A DNA stretch of 64,000 nucleotides from Aquila chrysaetos chrysaetos (Eukaryota; Chordata; Aves; Accipitriformes; Accipitridae). The stretch covers positions 21,360,041-21,424,040 of the forward strand of contig NC_044011.1 of the NCBI RefSeq assembly GCF_900496995.4. Direction: 5' to 3'. Shown here piece by piece: positions 12,901-24,400 of the stretch (position 1 is its first letter; each line of letters begins with the position of its first letter). A model generated the notes under the pieces. That model worked only from the letters and a program-made list of their open reading frames with translations. It was not told the origin of the DNA and did no database searches. The translations under genes and the position numbers were made by a program.

Positions 12901-13079
12901 CTTATGATTAATTTAGAGCAACTCATATGTTTTCAGCTAAATTAAACCAAAGCCAAACCGGGGATTTTGGAAGCTGCTGAAAGTAAGGGGAACTCTGGAG
13001 TGTTTAACAACTACTTCCTTGTAAGACATGCCCAAGAGGAAGAGAAATGCTCTTCAGTCATGGAGCCGCTCTCCTAAGC

Positions 13080-13143
13080 ATGAGGGGGCTACTGCTTTCC
13101 TCCCTCTGCTTACTGATGCACCTGCTTCAGGATGAGATAACTA
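13080..13143 (+). CDS. IL22RA2: IL22RA2 coding exon 1 (signal peptide)
   Basis: The exon encodes a hydrophobic leader MRGLLLSSLCLLMHLLQ and ends in phase 1 at a consensus donor, GTAAGT at 13144. An in-frame upstream ATG at 13047 (G at -3) would add 11 residues, MLFSHGAALLS, if the transcript starts far enough upstream. ATG 13080 (A at -3) was chosen because it gives the compact leader typical of the family. A short out-of-frame ORF (ATG 13060, stop TAA 13075-13077) lies just before it. The 5' end of the exon cannot be determined. Confidence 0.85.
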
Positions 13144-16100
13144 GTAAGTAAAGGCATTCTGCTCTTTTCCTGGGGGCGGGGGGTGGGCACTGGGTCTGTT
13201 ATTGAATCTCTGGATGAGTCAAGAAATCTCTGGATCTTTTGGTAGGTTTCAGAAGTCCAGTCAATTCCAAATTAGTCTGTTATTTTGTCTTTCAAGGTTC
13301 TGAAATGCAGATAAAACAAGCATGTTGCCCATTGAGTTTATTCATGGCTGTATTACCAGTTTCAGTTCAACTAGTGCAAGTCTTAACCTGACTCTCTGAT
13401 ATGCCAGGGGTAAAGCTGCAGTCATCTGGGTCACGAAACCTAGAAAAATGTTAGGATTTGTGTGCTTCAGAGAGGTTATTAACTGATTCTGCCATCAGTA
13501 ACTATCACAGTTTGAAAACAGATTATCTTGAAAATTGTCAGTCAGCTTTTTCCAGTAATGCAGATCAGAAAAGCAGTGAATCTCATGTTATTTTTTATTA
13601 GGCAAGAGCTGATAAACACAGCTGGGACAACAGTTAAAACAGCTATAATCTCTGCATGTTAAAGCTGAGATGTGGAGGAAAGAGCACTCAACTTTAACTA
13701 CCGATGGGGCTGCTTACTGCAGGCTTTGTGAATTGATCTGAAGAGTTTGTTTCCTGCGGTGTTCATCAGGCATCTTTCACAGCAGTAAACTCACTAAGGA
13801 AAAAAAAAAACCAAACCACAACCAAACCACATAAAAGTGTTCCTTTCATAATATTAAATGTGTTTATTCTGTAACTGCTAATTCTAGTCACTGTGACTTG
13901 GAAAGTTTTGAACATGAGATCCATGAAAGTTAATTTGCCTGCAGTCTGCTAGTCATGAAACCAAATGAGCTGTAGCAATACTCCCCCATTTCGATACGGA
14001 GGAGTGTCTCTGACAAACACGTTATGTTTCCATTCTTTATTATTTGCAGCAATTTTAGTTTTGGAAAACCAAGACCTGCAAGATTCAATTAAGCCGCAGA
14101 AGGTAGAGTTTCGTTCGTTAAACTTCAACAGCACTTTGCATTGGCAGCCTGGGAGGGCCAGAGAGGCAAGAGACACAGTCTACTTTGTGCAGTATAAAGT
14201 GTAAGTACCAGGGGAACTCCAGTCTCCCATCTGCTTGGCACATCAAAGGGATTTCTCAGGTGACACGGAATATTCTCCCCATAGCTGGGGAACAGCCACG
14301 TCCTGCTCAGCTGCCAGCTCTCCGTTGTTGCTGCACTTAGCAATAGCCCATAAGGTGCAGCTGAACAGCCCGAGGCAGGCAGGGAACAAGCACTTCCAGC
14401 AATGCGCTCTGCACCCTCATTGCACCATAGAGTTGCAGAAAAATGTACTTTGCAGGGGACCTCTGGAGGTCACCAGGTCCAACTGCCTGCCTGAAGCAGG
14501 TCTACCTAGGTCAGGTACTTCTGCAATAGGACATTTAATGTATTTTGGTGGCCCACCTTCCCCACGACAGTGCCATAGGGTGCCTCACATGCCAAACTGG
14601 AGGCAGCACTAGAGGCTGGTCCTCAGAGGAGGTACGCTCCTGACCCTGGCACACCTGATGAGCACCTGAAATCACTATTGCCTTTGAGAAATTAGCTGGT
14701 AGAAGCCAGCATTCTGCCTGTCATTGAACACAGTGGCTAAGCCAAAGCTCTCCTGCCTCTCCCAAGGGGCAAGTATGTGGTGGCTTCCTACAGGGCTGGT
14801 GACCCATTTCTCTGCTTTAGGCTTCTTTCAGAAAAGACAGAAACCTGTAGCTCCCAAATGCCCATGAAATCAATCTTCCCTGTCATCAAATTGAAGGGAG
14901 TTAAATTCCACGGCAGAACACTTGTCACTACTGCCGAGTTAAAACAGGTTAAAAATCTGTACAGACCCAGCTGCCGATAGCTAAAGCTTACATCCTTCCT
15001 CCTCTTTCTTCATAGGTATGGGCAGAGCACGTGGCAAAACAAAGACGACTGCTGGGGGATTCAAAACCATGTCTGTGACCTGACGACTGAGACCTCTGAC
15101 ATCCAAGAGCCTTACTACGGCAGAGTGAAAGCCGTGTCAGCTGGCGTCTATTCCGACTGGAGCCTCAGCTGCAGATTCACTCCCTGGCGAGAAAGTAAGT
15201 GCAAACATATGGGTCTCTCTGAGAAAGGAATTGGATTTTCTGTGGCATGGAATACATCATTTCTGCTCACAATTTGCAAACATGAGTAATCCTTTTCTAG
15301 CCACAAAGCTGTACCGACAGAAGTTGTGAGTCAATAGCTCTCAGGTGAAGGGTTGTGATAAAATAATTTTCCCCACGCTTGAAAGCCAACCAATTATGGA
15401 TAAGCAGCCACTTATCAATAATTAGGAGATCAGAAGTTCCCGGCTCCCTCTAACTCAACCTCTTCCTCAAGGCATGGAACTACACAAATTGTTTTCAGCT
15501 GTTTTCGGAGCTGCTGGAAGGACTGAACACAACGTGGAAAAGAAGGAAATGTTCTCTGCTTGGGGGGAAAAGGGAGAAGAGAGCTGAGAACTGTGTGGCC
15601 ACCATTCTTCTCACTTTTATGTGTTTTCCTGGCTGCAGTGTATTTAGAAAGGACATGAGCAAAGCTTTTAGTTAGTACAGTCATCATAATGCCATAGTAT
15701 GTTAGAAATTGGAGGACTGTCAAAACACTGAACAGTACCAGTGTACCTACCAGTAAGTTTCCCATGAATTAATCAGTTTTTGCTCACTGGTCAATGCCAA
15801 ATTGAATTGTGAATGTCAGTGCAGGTCACTTCACAGCCCTGAAGTGCAAACTACCTTAAGCCTCTTGTACAGATGAAACCACAAGCTTTGACATAAAGCA
15901 GTACCTTGCAGCAGCAACAGCCCATCTTGCCACGCGCCACCTCCTCCTCCTGGAGAGACGCATGGGGCAGCTGCTGTCCTGTCTCCCCACATCTCGGGGG
16001 CTGCACGCACAGATATGCAGGCACTGTCTTGAACCCTTAGCTGTGTTTAACCAAGCAGATTGCAAAAAAATTTGAAAGTAATGATTGAAGCTGTGTCCCT

Positions 16101-17222
16101 GGCATAACAGAAATGGTTCAAATAGCTGTTTTATGCAGTCCAAACATATGGGGGTGGAAAAAAAACTTAGGGCAAAGAATCCAAAACATTTTGCTTGATT
16201 AGCCTGCAGTCAGCAACATGCAGCTCTGCGAGATTTCAAAAAGTTTGGCTCAAAAACAGATTTACAAACACAGGAAATGTCACCCCCAAAATGACCCAAG
16301 TAATAACACGAAGAAGTAAGGATTTACAAAGTGGCACTTTAAAAGTAAATACAGCATAATATATTGTTGGTAACAAGAACATTAAATTGTTGAATGGATT
16401 CAAACTGCATTCTGTGAAACATTATTAATAAACTACAATTGTGTTTACAGCTTTGGTTTTTTTCCTTAGCTATGATAGGACCTCCGACCGTAATTGTGAT
16501 TCATAGCAACAAATCCATAATACTAAAGCTCCAGGCTCCACGTTCTCCTTATAAAAGGAAGAGAGGCAGCAAGATACCAATGACAAATTATTATGATCTG
16601 CTATACCAAGTCTTCATAATTAACAACTTGCTAGACGAGGTAAATGCATATTCAAAGATGAACATTTACCATTGAAAGGCCAGGAAAGTATGGGCACACT
16701 ATTCTTGTTTTACAGTTGAAGTTGTCTTCTGGGATTGTGAGGGTATCAATGACTGGGTAAGTATTTGAAAACAAAGTAGGCCTATTTTTCAGGAATCAAA
16801 TTTGAATTGAGTTGTAATACCTCCCTTTATTCTTTCCCATCAACTTAGTATTTCATACACTAAGGCCTAGATAAAAGAAAAAAAGGACAGGAGGGGAATT
16901 TTGGAGGGAATTTTCTTTTAAAATCATAAATAAATTATTGATGTTGTTGACTTTGTGCAAGTCCACGCACTGCTCTGCATCCTCTGTTCTTATCAAACTT
17001 TAGTCACAGACACACTTGCTAGGGCAATGTGCTTGACTGGCTGTTTTTATTCCACTCTGTCTGAAGCAACACAGAGTCCCGGTGTATGAAGGAAAAGACA
17101 AGGTTATTAAAATAGAAAATTTGAGGCCCGGACTGAGCTACTGCGTCGTGGCTAAAACGTACGTGCCAATGCTGGACCGCAGCAGTGCCTACAGCAGCAG
17201 GCAATGCACTGTGCTGCAGTGA
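13080..17222 (+). CDS. IL22RA2: IL-22 binding protein (soluble IL-22 receptor alpha-2), complete gene, five coding exons
   Basis: This is a secreted class II cytokine receptor that captures IL-22 and blocks its membrane receptor. Coding exons are 13080-13143, 14050-14200, 15016-15194, 16470-16639 and 17067-17222; all introns are GT-AG and phases run 1, 2, 1, 0. The joined length is 720 nt, 239 residues plus stop, close to the 231 residues of the human soluble isoform. Residues 1-21 form a signal peptide; two fibronectin III-like domains follow (about 34-130 and 133-238). Diagnostic strings are W-QPGR (53-57), VYFVQYK (65-71), DCWG (83-86), ETSDIQEPYYGRV (97-109), RFTPW (125-129), YYDLLYQVFIINN (172-184), SYCVVA (212-217) and PMLDR (222-226). 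Conserved cysteine pairs are C84/C92 and C214/C235; C124 is extra. N-glycosylation sequons are at N48 and N145. The stop follows the second domain with no transmembrane segment, as expected for the decoy. It lies between IFNGR1 and IL20RA, as in human. Confidence 0.95.
13144..14049 (+). other. IL22RA2: IL22RA2 intron 1
   Basis: A 906-bp phase-1 intron from gtaagt to ttatttgcag. It holds an A-rich tract near 13800 and no recognised repeat or ORF. Confidence 0.8.
14050..14200 (+). CDS. IL22RA2: IL22RA2 coding exon 2 (first half of domain 1)
   Basis: The acceptor is the pyrimidine-rich tract ending ttatttgcag at 14049 and the donor is GTAAGT at 14201. The exon is entered in phase 1 and left in phase 2. 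It encodes SIKPQKVEFRSLNF, sequon NST, WQPGRA and VYFVQYK, aligning with human LKPQRVQFQSRNF...WQPGRA...VYFVQYK. A second AG at 14057-14058 is also phase-compatible and would remove three residues (ILV region). Confidence 0.92.
14201..15015 (+). other. IL22RA2: IL22RA2 intron 2
   Basis: An 815-bp phase-2 intron ending ctttcttcatag. It contains a CR1 fragment at about 14425-14520. Short ORFs over 14235-14612 and 14777-14980 have no family resemblance. Confidence 0.8.
14425..14520. repeat. CR1 LINE fragment in IL22RA2 intron 2
   Basis: The string 'ggggacctctggaggtcaccaggtccaactgcctgcctgaagcaggtctacctag' follows the CR1 consensus 'gggacctctggagatcatctagtccaac..ctgctcaaagcaggtc.acctag'. The upstream 'accatagagttgcaga' fits the 'catagaatcacagaa' segment. 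Borders are approximate. Confidence 0.7.
15016..15194 (+). CDS. IL22RA2: IL22RA2 coding exon 3 (second half of domain 1)
   Basis: The exon starts after cttcatag and ends at donor GTAAGT (15195); phases are 2 to 1. It encodes YGQSTWQNKDDCWG, ETSDIQEPYYGRVKA and FTPWRE, the most conserved part of the protein compared with human (YGQ..W.NK.DCWG; ETSDIQEPYYGRV). It carries the C84/C92 pair and an extra cysteine, C124, in SLSCRF where human has SMTPRF. Confidence 0.96.
15195..16469 (+). other. IL22RA2: IL22RA2 intron 3
   Basis: A 1275-bp phase-1 intron. The acceptor is a long T-rich tract ending ttttttccttag. I see no recognised repeat; minus-strand ORFs at 15430-15765 and 15856-16143 look fortuitous. 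Confidence 0.8.
16470..16639 (+). CDS. IL22RA2: IL22RA2 coding exon 4 (first half of domain 2)
   Basis: Entered in phase 1 (codon ACT with the previous exon's A) and left in phase 0 at gtaaat (16640). It encodes MIGPPTV, sequon NKS (N145), a basic patch YKRKRGSK and YYDLLYQVFIINN, matching human DPPVMNI and YYELLYRVFIINN. The downstream frame continues into the intron for 12 further codons before a stop, so intron retention would truncate the protein. Confidence 0.95.
16640..17066 (+). other. IL22RA2: IL22RA2 intron 4
   Basis: A 427-bp phase-0 intron from gtaaat to ctgtctgaag. Nothing else is recognised in it. Confidence 0.8.
17067..17222 (+). CDS. IL22RA2: IL22RA2 coding exon 5 (end of domain 2, stop)
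   Basis: It encodes VPVYEGKDKVIKIENLRPG, SYCVVAKTYVPMLDR and QCTVLQ, ending TGA 17220-17222. Human has KVYEG, SYCVVAEIYQPMLDR and RCVEIP at the same places. C214 and C235 form the expected C-terminal disulfide of domain 2. No transmembrane helix follows in any frame of the exon. Confidence 0.95.
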   Translation, partial: QHRVPVYEGKDKVIKIENLRPGLSYCVVAKTYVPMLDRSSAYSSRQCTVLQ

Positions 17223-18660
17223 CAGGGCTGGCGCCTCTGAGGCAGGTAAGTCACCAGCTGAAATTGGAGATGACTCTGGAAGTCAAGAACTATCCCCTCA
17301 CCAAAGGCAGATACTCTCCAAAAGGAGAAAAAAAGTGGCATAAAAACCACCATCCCATATGACAATATTAGCCAGAGTTCTTATATCATCTCAGCTAGTT
17401 TCACACCAGGTAGGAATGATATGGCTAAGGAGATTAGAGGAATGGTGTGGATAGTTATTTGTATGCTGGCACAGTCCTCAGAAACATCTCCCTCTTCCCT
17501 TTCTTTATGCAGTTATACATAGTATTGCTTTCATCAGTTTTTATCACTGTCAAGTAATAATTAACTAGGAAAATGAGTGATCTCCAACATTATTAACATG
17601 CAATTCTGCTGCAAGCTCTGCAATTCTGTTCAGGGATTTATGTGATGTATTTAATTCAAATGGGCCTGTCCTTTTCATGGCCATTCTTCAGGTGTAATGT
17701 GTTTAGAAATAAATCAGTTATCAAATTTCATGAGTTTCCATGGGCCAAAATGCAAGAGTTAGCTCAATTAGCTGGTCTGAAAAATCTGTTTGTTTACTTA
17801 CCTCAATCATTAGACTACCTTCACATATCATGTGCCCAGCAGGGAGATTTACTATCATCCTGCCTTGCAGGTACCAAGGCACAGAGTGTACAAAGACCTA
17901 CGCCAAAGCTGATTTCTGTGTTGTTGGCCTTAGTAAGCTCAGATTTGGGCCCTTTCTAGGGGTAGCAGGGGAAAACTGGAAAAGCATCATTGTTTGAACC
18001 TGTGCGTCTGTTCTCAGATTGGTACCCTAGCTACGAAAAATTTTCTTTCTTCTGCTTCATAATATGATGCATAACACTGGTCTCTCATGAAACTTGGTCA
18101 GCAGGTTTGGGCTAAGGAAGGAGTCAGTTTCTAGGTGATTTTCCTGCATTTTTCCTTGCTTTCCCAGTACTGTGAAAGGCTGGAAGCTCAGGTTGGAGCT
18201 GGACTGCTGAACAACCTGCAGAGGTACAGGAGGGATGCAGGCAAATGGCATGTGTTGCATTTTCAGTTAAATTGAATACCATCCACCTTAAACACGCAGT
18301 CCAGTGGCAATTCTCTTTCTCTTCCCAGTTACAGGAATAATGGTGGAAGATGCATCCTATCAGCTCAGATCCAGCTGTAAATCAACATCTGTGGTCTATG
18401 TCTGGAATACATACTTGGATACTTTTTAAATTAACCTTTGCTGCATTCAATGATTTGGTTCATCATAATCATTTTATGCTACACAAAGGCCAAGGATGCT
18501 TTGTATGTCCTATATTACAATTTAAAATGGTATATATTTGCATTTAGAAAGGAAATAGCCATGTACTGTAATAAAAAAAAGAAGGCAAAAGCACTTGTGA
18601 AAATATCCTTAAGATTGTTTCTAGGGGTGTTCTATTTTAAACCTTGGAATTAAAATACAA
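17223..18660 (+). other. IL22RA2: IL22RA2 3' UTR region, possibly spliced
   Basis: Twenty-three bases after the stop there is a consensus donor (cag|gtaagt, junction 17245/17246). A strong acceptor, ttctctttctcttcccag, ends at 18328. If both are used, an 1083-bp intron lies in the 3' UTR and the last exon begins at 18329. Candidate polyadenylation signals are AATAAA at 17708-17713 (unspliced form), AATAAA at 18570-18575 and ATTAAA at 18649-18654. This is inferred from splice motifs only. Confidence 0.5.
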
Positions 18661-20834
18661 TTTATAAAATAGAAGTTTGAGATATTTTATTTCTTCTACA
18701 ACAAAAGTTGCAACAGAAGATGAAAAAAGTGTCCTTTCTTTAAAATAAGAACTGTATAGCCCAGGAGCATGGAGTCCCACACTCACAATGTCTTCATAGT
18801 GTCCTCAACATAACGTTTCTGATAGTGAAACAAGTATGTGATTAGGCAGGAACTCATTTAAACTGAAACAGAAAAGATGCTTGCTTTCAGTCAGTGACAG
18901 ACAGTTAAATGAAGAAGACCTCTATTTCAACCATTTCACAGTAAACGATGAATGGATGCTGACTCTAACCTGTGACTTCTAATGATTTTAATCCTACAAG
19001 TCTTCATCTCGTAAGTGAAAAGATTTCCTGGGTGAGGTCTGGGTAGATATCCACTAAGCCACCCCAGGATGGAGAGATGAAGTGGCTTTTCCACATCTGC
19101 AAGGTCTGTAACTAATGAGAATCTTAATACTTAACTGCATTCTGTTATTGCAACTTAAATGAGAGGAGGTAAGAGTGTGCCAGACACAAGAAGGCAAAGC
19201 AAGCCCTGGGAAAAAAATGAAGCTCCCTGCTATATAATCACTATCCATTTTTCCCTTAATTCACATACACAAAGGTGGATTGGTTCAGTTTAAGTAACAG
19301 ACCTTGAGTTCACTTAAGCCACATCCAAAGCATTTTTCACAGTCTGTCACTAACACCTGACCTGGAGGCAGCACTGCTGAGCGCAGCATCAGGATGCTGG
19401 CAGTAGGCGTCTGGGAGGAGGCTGTGCTTAAGTGAATGCTTGTCTCTCTCGCCTTCACCAAGATGAAAAAGAGCATTACATAATAAATATTTTCACCATC
19501 TGATTCTAACACATGGTATATTTGAATGGCTAGATTTGCACGTGTCTAGCTGCATCCACATATCTAGTCCATAAAACAACACTTCCCTTTTTGCTCTTCT
19601 TCCATTTCTTCCACTTGTTTTCCCCCACCCCTAACGCACAATTTCTTAATTTAGGTGAGTTTCTTTGGGACTTATTAAATCTCTGTATAGTACCTAGTGC
19701 CATGACAAGTCTCAGATCAGCATTGCCCTGCCACCCCTCTTGCGCTGGGCAGAACACCAATAAAACCATCCAGGCAAACAATTAAGAAATAGCCTTGTCT
19801 TATAGTTCAGCAGTGGTGACTTCATCTGCAGCCTGAAAACAGTATCTGCAGTAATTCAAGCTCTTTCTCAAATTCACTTCTTTCCTTAAGGCAACTCACG
19901 TTGCCGTTGTTACACAAAGATAAAGCTTTATTAAGGTAACAGCTACTAACCCTAGTCAGGAAACAGACTCCAAAAATGCTGGATACTGTACCTATGTCAG
20001 ATGCAGTGGATGAAACTGTTTAGGGCTCTCAAATCTTAAAGAAGACATTAAAAAACAGAAGCAGCAGAGCCACAGGGGTGCCTGAAGTGTTCAGACCTGG
20101 CTAGAAACACAGCCATGCTATGGATCTATGGAAACATTGGAAACCTGGAAGTTTTTCAATTTAATAAAATTATACCAAATGTGCAGCACTTATACTGGGA
20201 AAAACAATAAAAGGTCTGAAGAAGTCTTGCACTGTTAGGTTTGCTAACCACGTTTCACTTCCTCAGCAACCACGCAGGCTTACAGAAAGCAGTGCAAGAG
20301 TTGCAGGAAAAACAACCCACTACTTCCATTCTGATGGTACCAGGATTTATTATTGCCAACCTCATGATGTTCTGCAAAAGCTAATTTTCTCTTTCCATTT
20401 GAAATGCAAATTTCCTTTCAGCTCTGCTCTGACATGTAATTTTACTGGGGAAGGGTTTGGTAAAACGACTGGTGCTGTATTTTTTCTCCACAATCAGCGG
20501 TAGTGGCACGTTCCCGAGACATGCTCCACTGGGCTCACAGGATGGGGCTCCTGCAGGGAGAGGTACTTTGCTGTAGTGCATACCAGTTGGGTGATCTGCA
20601 TCCACAGCTTCTAGATAGTGTTGGTAATGCTGTAGTTTTTAAAAACAACTTTGCTGGTGCCTTAGCCTGTATGCTGCACCGCTGTTTAGATCTCCATGAG
20701 GGAGGGGGGGAATGGAGGAACAGCTCTGCCAGGCTCTAAACTACAGCTGGGGCTTCCTTGCAGTTTGGAAATACCTGGAAAAGTGAACTCTGGCCCTCCT
20801 TCCCCTTCCTCCTTGTGGACACAAAGAGACCATC
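18661..20834. other. Intergenic, downstream of IL22RA2
   Basis: No gene or repeat recognised; short ORFs on both strands look fortuitous. Confidence 0.5.
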
Positions 20835-21410
20835 TGCTGTGGTTTAACCCCAACCAGCAACTAAGCACCACACAGACGCTCGCTCACTCCACCCCCCCCA
20901 GAGGGATGGGGGAGAGAATTGGAAAAGTAAAACTCATCGGTTGAGATAAGAGTAGTTTAATAAAACATAAAAGAAGAAACTAATAATGATAATGATGGTA
21001 ATAAAATTACAATAATAATAATAGAAGGATTGGAATATACAAGTGATACACAATGCAATTGCTCACCACCTGCCGACCGATGCCCAGTTAGTTCCCGAGC
21101 GGTGATCCCCCCAGCCCCACTCCCCCCAGTTTATATACTGGACATGACATCGCATGGTATGGAATAGCCCTTTGGGCAGTTTGGGTCAGATGTCCTGGCT
21201 GCGTCCCCTCCCAAGTTCTTGTGCCCCTCCAGCCTTCTTGCTGGCTGGGCATCAGAAGCTGAAGAATCCTTGACTTTAGACTAAACGTTACTTAGCAACA
21301 ACCGAAAACATCGGTGTGTTGTCAACATTCTTCTCATACTGAACTCAAAACATAGCACTGTACCAGCTACTAGGGAGACAATTAACTCTATCCCAGCCGA
21401 AGCCAGGACA
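20835..21410 (-). mobile_element. Solo ERV LTR, copy 2 (576 bp)
   Basis: Same family and orientation as 4880-5454 and 30996-31565. It runs from 'tgctgtggtttaacccc' to 'gaagccaggaca' on the + strand (TG...CA on the minus strand). On the minus strand it keeps a TATA box (GTATATAAACTGGG; + strand near 21129-21138) and an ATTAAA signal (+ strand tttaat 20956-20961). An AT-rich 'ataatgataatgatgg' stretch marks the U5/R part. Flanks are ccatc and gcatc, a 5-bp duplication with one mismatch. No internal retroviral sequence is present. Confidence 0.9.
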
Positions 21411-24400
21411 GCATCTGCTGTGTGTCCACCTCTCCAGAGCTGCCTGGGGTGGCACATGGCTCCACGGTGGTTAGCACGCATGCACACCACTCACTGCAGG
21501 ACGCCTTTACATTGTCAATTCGACTCTTTCCGGCCGTAAGTTTGCAAGGCCCAGCTGAAAACACCCTTGTCTTGGTTTTTTAGTTACTTACAGAGCATTT
21601 TCTAACAATGTGCCAAATGCCAGCTTCTTTTTTGGGAAAGAGAAAAAAATGCTGGTTTCTAGGGCTACGACATTGGGTGGGGAAGACTAAGCAGTGTAAC
21701 AAAAGCAGGACTTGTGCAACCTATTCCGTAAGGCCTCGGCTGCCGCGTCACCGGGGGATGGCTGCAGTCATGAGCACAGCCTGTCACAGTGGCCTCGTCT
21801 GGCCAAGTCCTCGCGTCGCAGCTGAGGGTCCCGCCAATGAGAAAGAGATATTATGTCTTTTAGAGTTTGCAGTTACTGATCTTCCTGTGAAGTGGAGCCC
21901 ATCCCACAAGGGCCTACCCTTCTTTCTTTCATGACGGTGGCTGAACATTATCTTATCTTTGGGATGGAGTAAGAGCTTATCTCCCACTGTAAATGGCTTT
22001 AACTTTCTGTTTCACCAGCACTCAGAAGAGCAGTACCCAGGTACCAGAAATTCAAGAACAGGGCTCCGGAAAAGCTGATAGAGCAACAGCAATGGACCAG
22101 ATGCTTCAGCCTTATAAATTAGGAGAAGATTATGCATAGCCAGCTGTACCATATAAATGCCCAGTTTTATATGATGCCATGATCCTCAGTGTTTATCATA
22201 TGGTCTAGCATCTGGCCAGTCCTGTTCATACCTCCCATATATCTGTTCTAATCAGATATGGACTTGGGGTTTATTTACTTGATCTCAGCTAAGAACAGCT
22301 CTTGTGGCCCAGGGGTGGGGTGCTGTTGTGAAATGACTTTGGCTTTTGCCACAGATCTATCAGATGTTCTCAAGTATGATGAACTGCAGGGAATTAATCA
22401 TAAATAGGTGCTTTTTCTGTGGATTTTCTATGGATTTCATTGGTTGCTACAATGATCAAAGACATTAGTCTGTAAAATCTGTCTGATAAGAAAAAAAAGA
22501 AGAAAGAAGAAAATAAAACCCAAACTCCTGAGAGTTAGTTTGCCACAAAGGACACAAGACACAAAACCAGGCTACTTCTTCAGAGAAGCAGAGGGAAAGA
22601 AATGACACCAGTGTTCATCATCAGGGAAGTTACGGTTTCCTTTGCAACTTGCTTTCAGAATCTTTTATAAAGTTTATGAAGTGCTTCCAAGGAAAAAAAA
22701 CGCTTGAAAATTTAGTTCCCCAAAAGATGAAATTACTGGCTGTGTTACTGCAAGTCTTACATGTTGAGTCCACTGAAGGCCCAGCTCAAGCAGTCATTGC
22801 TGCCAGAATTTTGGCTTGAGATGGGGAAAAATGGGAAGCTCTGACGCTTACAAGGAAAGTTCAAAAAGGGAATTCCTGAAACGGCTCCGTCATCTGAGGT
22901 AAGTACTGAAGACCACTAACAACTTTAATTTTTTTAATGTTGTGCTCTTTTCTAAGGCAGTGGGGACTCAACACTGACACCTAAAATACCTTCAATACTG
23001 ACAAAATGCAGCCCAATAGTATCACATTCTGAGGACCAGGCTCTTCAGAGATGTCCTTACTTTTGAACACAAGAATAGGGTGACAATGAAAAGCCATTGT
23101 ACTAATTGCTGAACCTGCAAAAGAGCAATTGGAAATTTGTCATTAAATTAATTTCTTTCAGGCAATGTCATTCTAGCACAGCACAGCCTTTTTTTTTTTT
23201 TTTTTTTTTAAAAAAAAATCATATAAATCATACTGATTTCCAAGAAACAGCCATAAGTTCTTGCTTTTCATTTTGTAATGACAGATGAGCAAGTATTTTT
23301 TAACATTGCTTGTTATGGGACACTGGGTTTTTTTAAGAGCTGGCAAGCACATGATTGTTATAGGATTGGGCTAAGCTCTTATTTCTGAGCTAAATTCTTC
23401 TTATAATTTTTTATATTGGAAAGAATAAAGCTCCTAGAGATATCAGTAAGAACAAAAACAACAGAGTTGATTCTGTTAAATGAAACTTAAACGCTTTCAG
23501 AGTCCATGAAGTCACTAATTGTGCCCCAAGTGGAATGAGAATCAGGGAGACAAACCTCGGGAAAAAACAGCTGGAAAAGGCTGATATAAGCTGTGAAGAA
23601 TTAGAAGGGGTCTGCAGAGCAGCAGGGTGACCAATACAAGGATAGAAGACAAAGTATGCACAGAGAGTGGCTGGGAAGCAAAGAGCCTGCAGCATCAGAG
23701 CAGAAATGTGTATTTCAACAATCTTACAAAATAGGAGCAAAGTGATTTGGCCAGCAACACAGTATAGCTGCTGGCACAGACACTAAGTAGTTTCTGCCTT
23801 GGAAAAGGACTGCTAAATATATATGGAGCACAACTATTTTATACATGCCCATAGCCAAGGAGAGGATATACCTATAAGGGCACAAGGTTTATATATTCTG
23901 CTCAGAGAGGCCATTTCAACTATTTCAGCAGCAATCTTAGAAGCCAACAGCCACTACCAAGAGAAATTCAAAAGCTGGACAGAGAAATTTATCAGTGGAA
24001 GAAGCAGCACCAATTACTGGAAAGGCTTATTCATTGCAACTGTTCAAGAAACAAGCATAGACACACAGTGGGACTCGATCACCTCAACACAGGTGCGTAG
24101 TGCCATTTAATATACCTCTGAGTTTCCAGAATATTTGTACATGGTTGGCAGGTGCAGCAAGAGATCTGCAGGAGACCTACACCTCCCTGGGGTGGCAGCT
24201 GAAGCCATGAGGGGACATCCCACAGACATGCACTAGACATTTACGCTTGGGTGACTGAAGCTCTACCCCAGTCACTGAAATGCTACAGTAATGTACTAAT
24301 GGGATAGTTAGCAGCTATAAACTGGACCCTGAAGTCATATTTATAGGATTCATAGGGTTACACTAAGAAATCTGAAGAGAAAATCTGGTTATGGGGATGG

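Larger units (their letters stand above)
5621..13046. other. Intergenic, IFNGR1 to IL22RA2
   Basis: No gene recognised. Scattered short ORFs on both strands have no family resemblance. A CR1 tail lies near 9.9 kb and a (TG)n run near 9.56 kb. The stretch about 11.9-12.6 kb is noticeably richer in G+C than its surroundings and lies 0.5-1.1 kb upstream of the IL22RA2 coding start, so it may hold a distal promoter or untranslated first exon; nothing in it could be proven. Confidence 0.5.

Noticed and set aside
18350..18547. 65-codon ORF after the putative IL22RA2 3' UTR acceptor, considered as a transmembrane exon
   Set aside because: No convincing transmembrane helix in the right phase, and two stops (17220 and 17238) precede the upstream donor, so it would be untranslated.
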